From Mycolicibacterium tokaiense (GTDB lineage Bacteria; Actinomycetota; Actinomycetes; Mycobacteriales; Mycobacteriaceae), in NCBI RefSeq assembly GCF_010725885.1, contig NZ_AP022600.1:2976001-3040000 (forward strand): a DNA stretch of 64,000 bases, given 5' to 3'. Both the position numbers and the translations under genes were made by a program. This document shows positions 63,083-64,000 of this stretch, piece after piece; position 1 is the first letter of the stretch, and each line of letters starts with the position of its first letter. The notes beneath the pieces are model-generated. The model had not been told where the DNA came from. It searched no databases and worked only from the letters and a program-made list of their open reading frames with translations.

Positions 63083-64000
63083 CAGGACCACAGGACAGCG
63101 AAACCAGCACGCGGCCCATCTCGGTGGCCGAGCTGCTGGCCAAGAACGGCACCATCGGTGCCGCGCCCCCGGGTGGACGGCGCAGGCGTCGGCGCGGCAA
63201 CGCCGATGCCGTCACGGTTGCCGAACTCACCGGCGAGATCCCGATCGTCCGTACCGGGGAAATTCCCGTCGTCCGCGAGGAGCCCGAGGCCGTCGCCGAG
63301 CCCGACGTCCCTGAGACCGAGGTCATCGAGACCGAGCCGCCCGCGGCGCAGGAGGACTCCGAGAGCCACGACCGCAACGGCAACGGCAGTGCCGCCGCCA
63401 CCGTTGCCGAGACCCCGCACACCCGTCCTGAGCTCGCTGATGTCCCGGTCGCCCGCCGGGGTCCCGCCGTCAAGCCCGAACGCAGTCATTTCCCGCTGCC
63501 CACCCGGCGCGGCCCCGCCGAGACCATGAGCCCGGACCCGGTGGTCGACGAGGCGGCGGCACCCGAGGTCGACGAGCAGCCCGACGAGCTGGGCATCGGC
63601 TCGGCGCCGGCGGAGGCCTCGTCGCTGCAGACCTACCTCAAGGCCACCAGCGGACCGCTGTTCGGCGGCCAGACCGTGGCCGACGACCTGGCCCGCCAGT
63701 CCCGCACCGATGAGGATGCCGAGCCCACGGTGGCCGCTGACGAGCTGGAAGTCCTCGAGGTGGAGGAGGCGCTGCAGGAGCCGTCCGACACCGGGACGAC
63801 GGCCGAGGGCTCCACCGAGAAGCTCTCCCGCGGTCAGATGGCGGTGCATGCGCTGCTGATCGCCGTGCAGTCCATCGTCGCGGTGGCCTTCGGTGCGGGC
63901 CTGTTCATCGCCTTCGACCAGCTGTGGAAGTGGAACAGCATCGTCGCGCTGGTGCTCGGGGTCCTGGTGATCCTGGGTCTGGTGGTGGGGGTGCGGGTGG
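63079..64000 (+). CDS. Membrane protein with a long disordered N-terminus (Rv0497 type), 3' end cut
   Basis: The first 307 codons are visible; the gene continues past the window. A Pro/Glu/Arg-rich cytoplasmic part (ISVAELLAKNGTIGAAPPGGRRRRRRG near the start, TRRGPAETM later) of about 245 residues is followed by two hydrophobic segments (HALLIAVQSIVAVAFGAGLFIAF and NSIVALVLGVLVILGLVVGV). The ATG overlaps the ppx1 stop. The start motif ISVAELLAKNG is conserved in several mycobacterial membrane proteins. Function unknown. Confidence 0.8.
   Translation, partial: MTGPQDSETSTRPISVAELLAKNGTIGAAPPGGRRRRRRGNADAVTVAELTGEIPIVRTGEIPVVREEPEAVAEPDVPETEVIETEPPAAQEDSESHDRNGNGSAAATVAETPHTRPELADVPVARRGPAVKPERSHFPLPTRRGPAETMSPDPVVDEAAAPEVDEQPDELGIGSAPAEASSLQTYLKATSGPLFGGQTVADDLARQSRTDEDAEPTVAADELEVLEVEEALQEPSDTGTTAEGSTEKLSRGQMAVHALLIAVQSIVAVAFGAGLFIAFDQLWKWNSIVALVLGVLVILGLVVGVRV

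Overview
The window is high-GC chromosomal DNA from a mycobacterium, most likely a fast-growing, environmental Mycolicibacterium-type species. Diagnostic genes are mshA (mycothiol synthesis), hbhA (heparin-binding hemagglutinin), a mycolic-acid-type methyltransferase (umaA), ramB with isocitrate lyase, senX3-regX3 and lprQ. From about 28.4 kb to the right edge the gene order follows, as I remember it, the M. tuberculosis stretch Rv0457c to Rv0497, with local losses and gains. The left 28 kb is accessory.

Layout. (1) 1-1283: 5' part of a GH15 glucoamylase/trehalase-type gene, cut by the window edge. (2) 1414-15257: a large divergent catabolic cluster. The leftward operon encodes a polyamine-type ABC importer (two permeases and the ATPase), a class II aldolase, a PfkB kinase, an IclR regulator, an N-acyl-D-amino-acid-deacylase-type amidohydrolase and a small PPOx-like protein. 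The rightward operon encodes the importer's binding lipoprotein, an N,N-dimethylformamidase large-subunit-like hydrolase, a two-subunit transketolase and a class III aminotransferase. Most adjacent genes overlap by ATGA or GTGA. The promoter region between the operons holds a perfect 23-bp palindrome and a degenerate second copy, probably the IclR operators. The substrate is not evident; a nitrogen-containing, amide-linked polyol or sugar derivative is my inference. (3) 15296-20458: miscellaneous housekeeping-like genes (VOC protein, DinB-like protein, thioesterase, aldehyde dehydrogenase, PPK2, membrane protein). (4) 20455-20966: a scar of broken gene ends, including the decayed 3' end of an S9 peptidase. 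(5) 20996-28390: a nitrogen-scavenging island with an AmiC-like sensor divergent from a MarR regulator, an iron alcohol dehydrogenase divergent from a LysR regulator, a tandem nitrilase whose second domain has lost its catalytic Cys, and an NCS1 permease. A GlnR-box match lies upstream of the nitrilase. (6) 28427-64000: conserved core.

The core holds central carbon control (lpdC, ramB, icl, fadB2), envelope genes (umaA, murB, lprQ, hbhA, a DUF2993 protein), redox (mshA), phosphate sensing and polyphosphate metabolism (senX3-regX3, ppx1, a second PPK2) and deoC.

Three RNA-level or regulatory features stand out: a guanidine-I (ykkC) riboswitch in front of a sodium:solute symporter, a leaderless poly-cysteine upstream ORF in front of the Rv0485-type regulator and mshA, and RegX3-type direct repeats upstream of senX3. 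Many starts in the window fit the leaderless pattern TANNNT, 6-8 nt, then ATG or GTG, and I used this to choose start codons. I saw no tRNA or rRNA genes, CRISPR arrays, insertion sequences or prophage.
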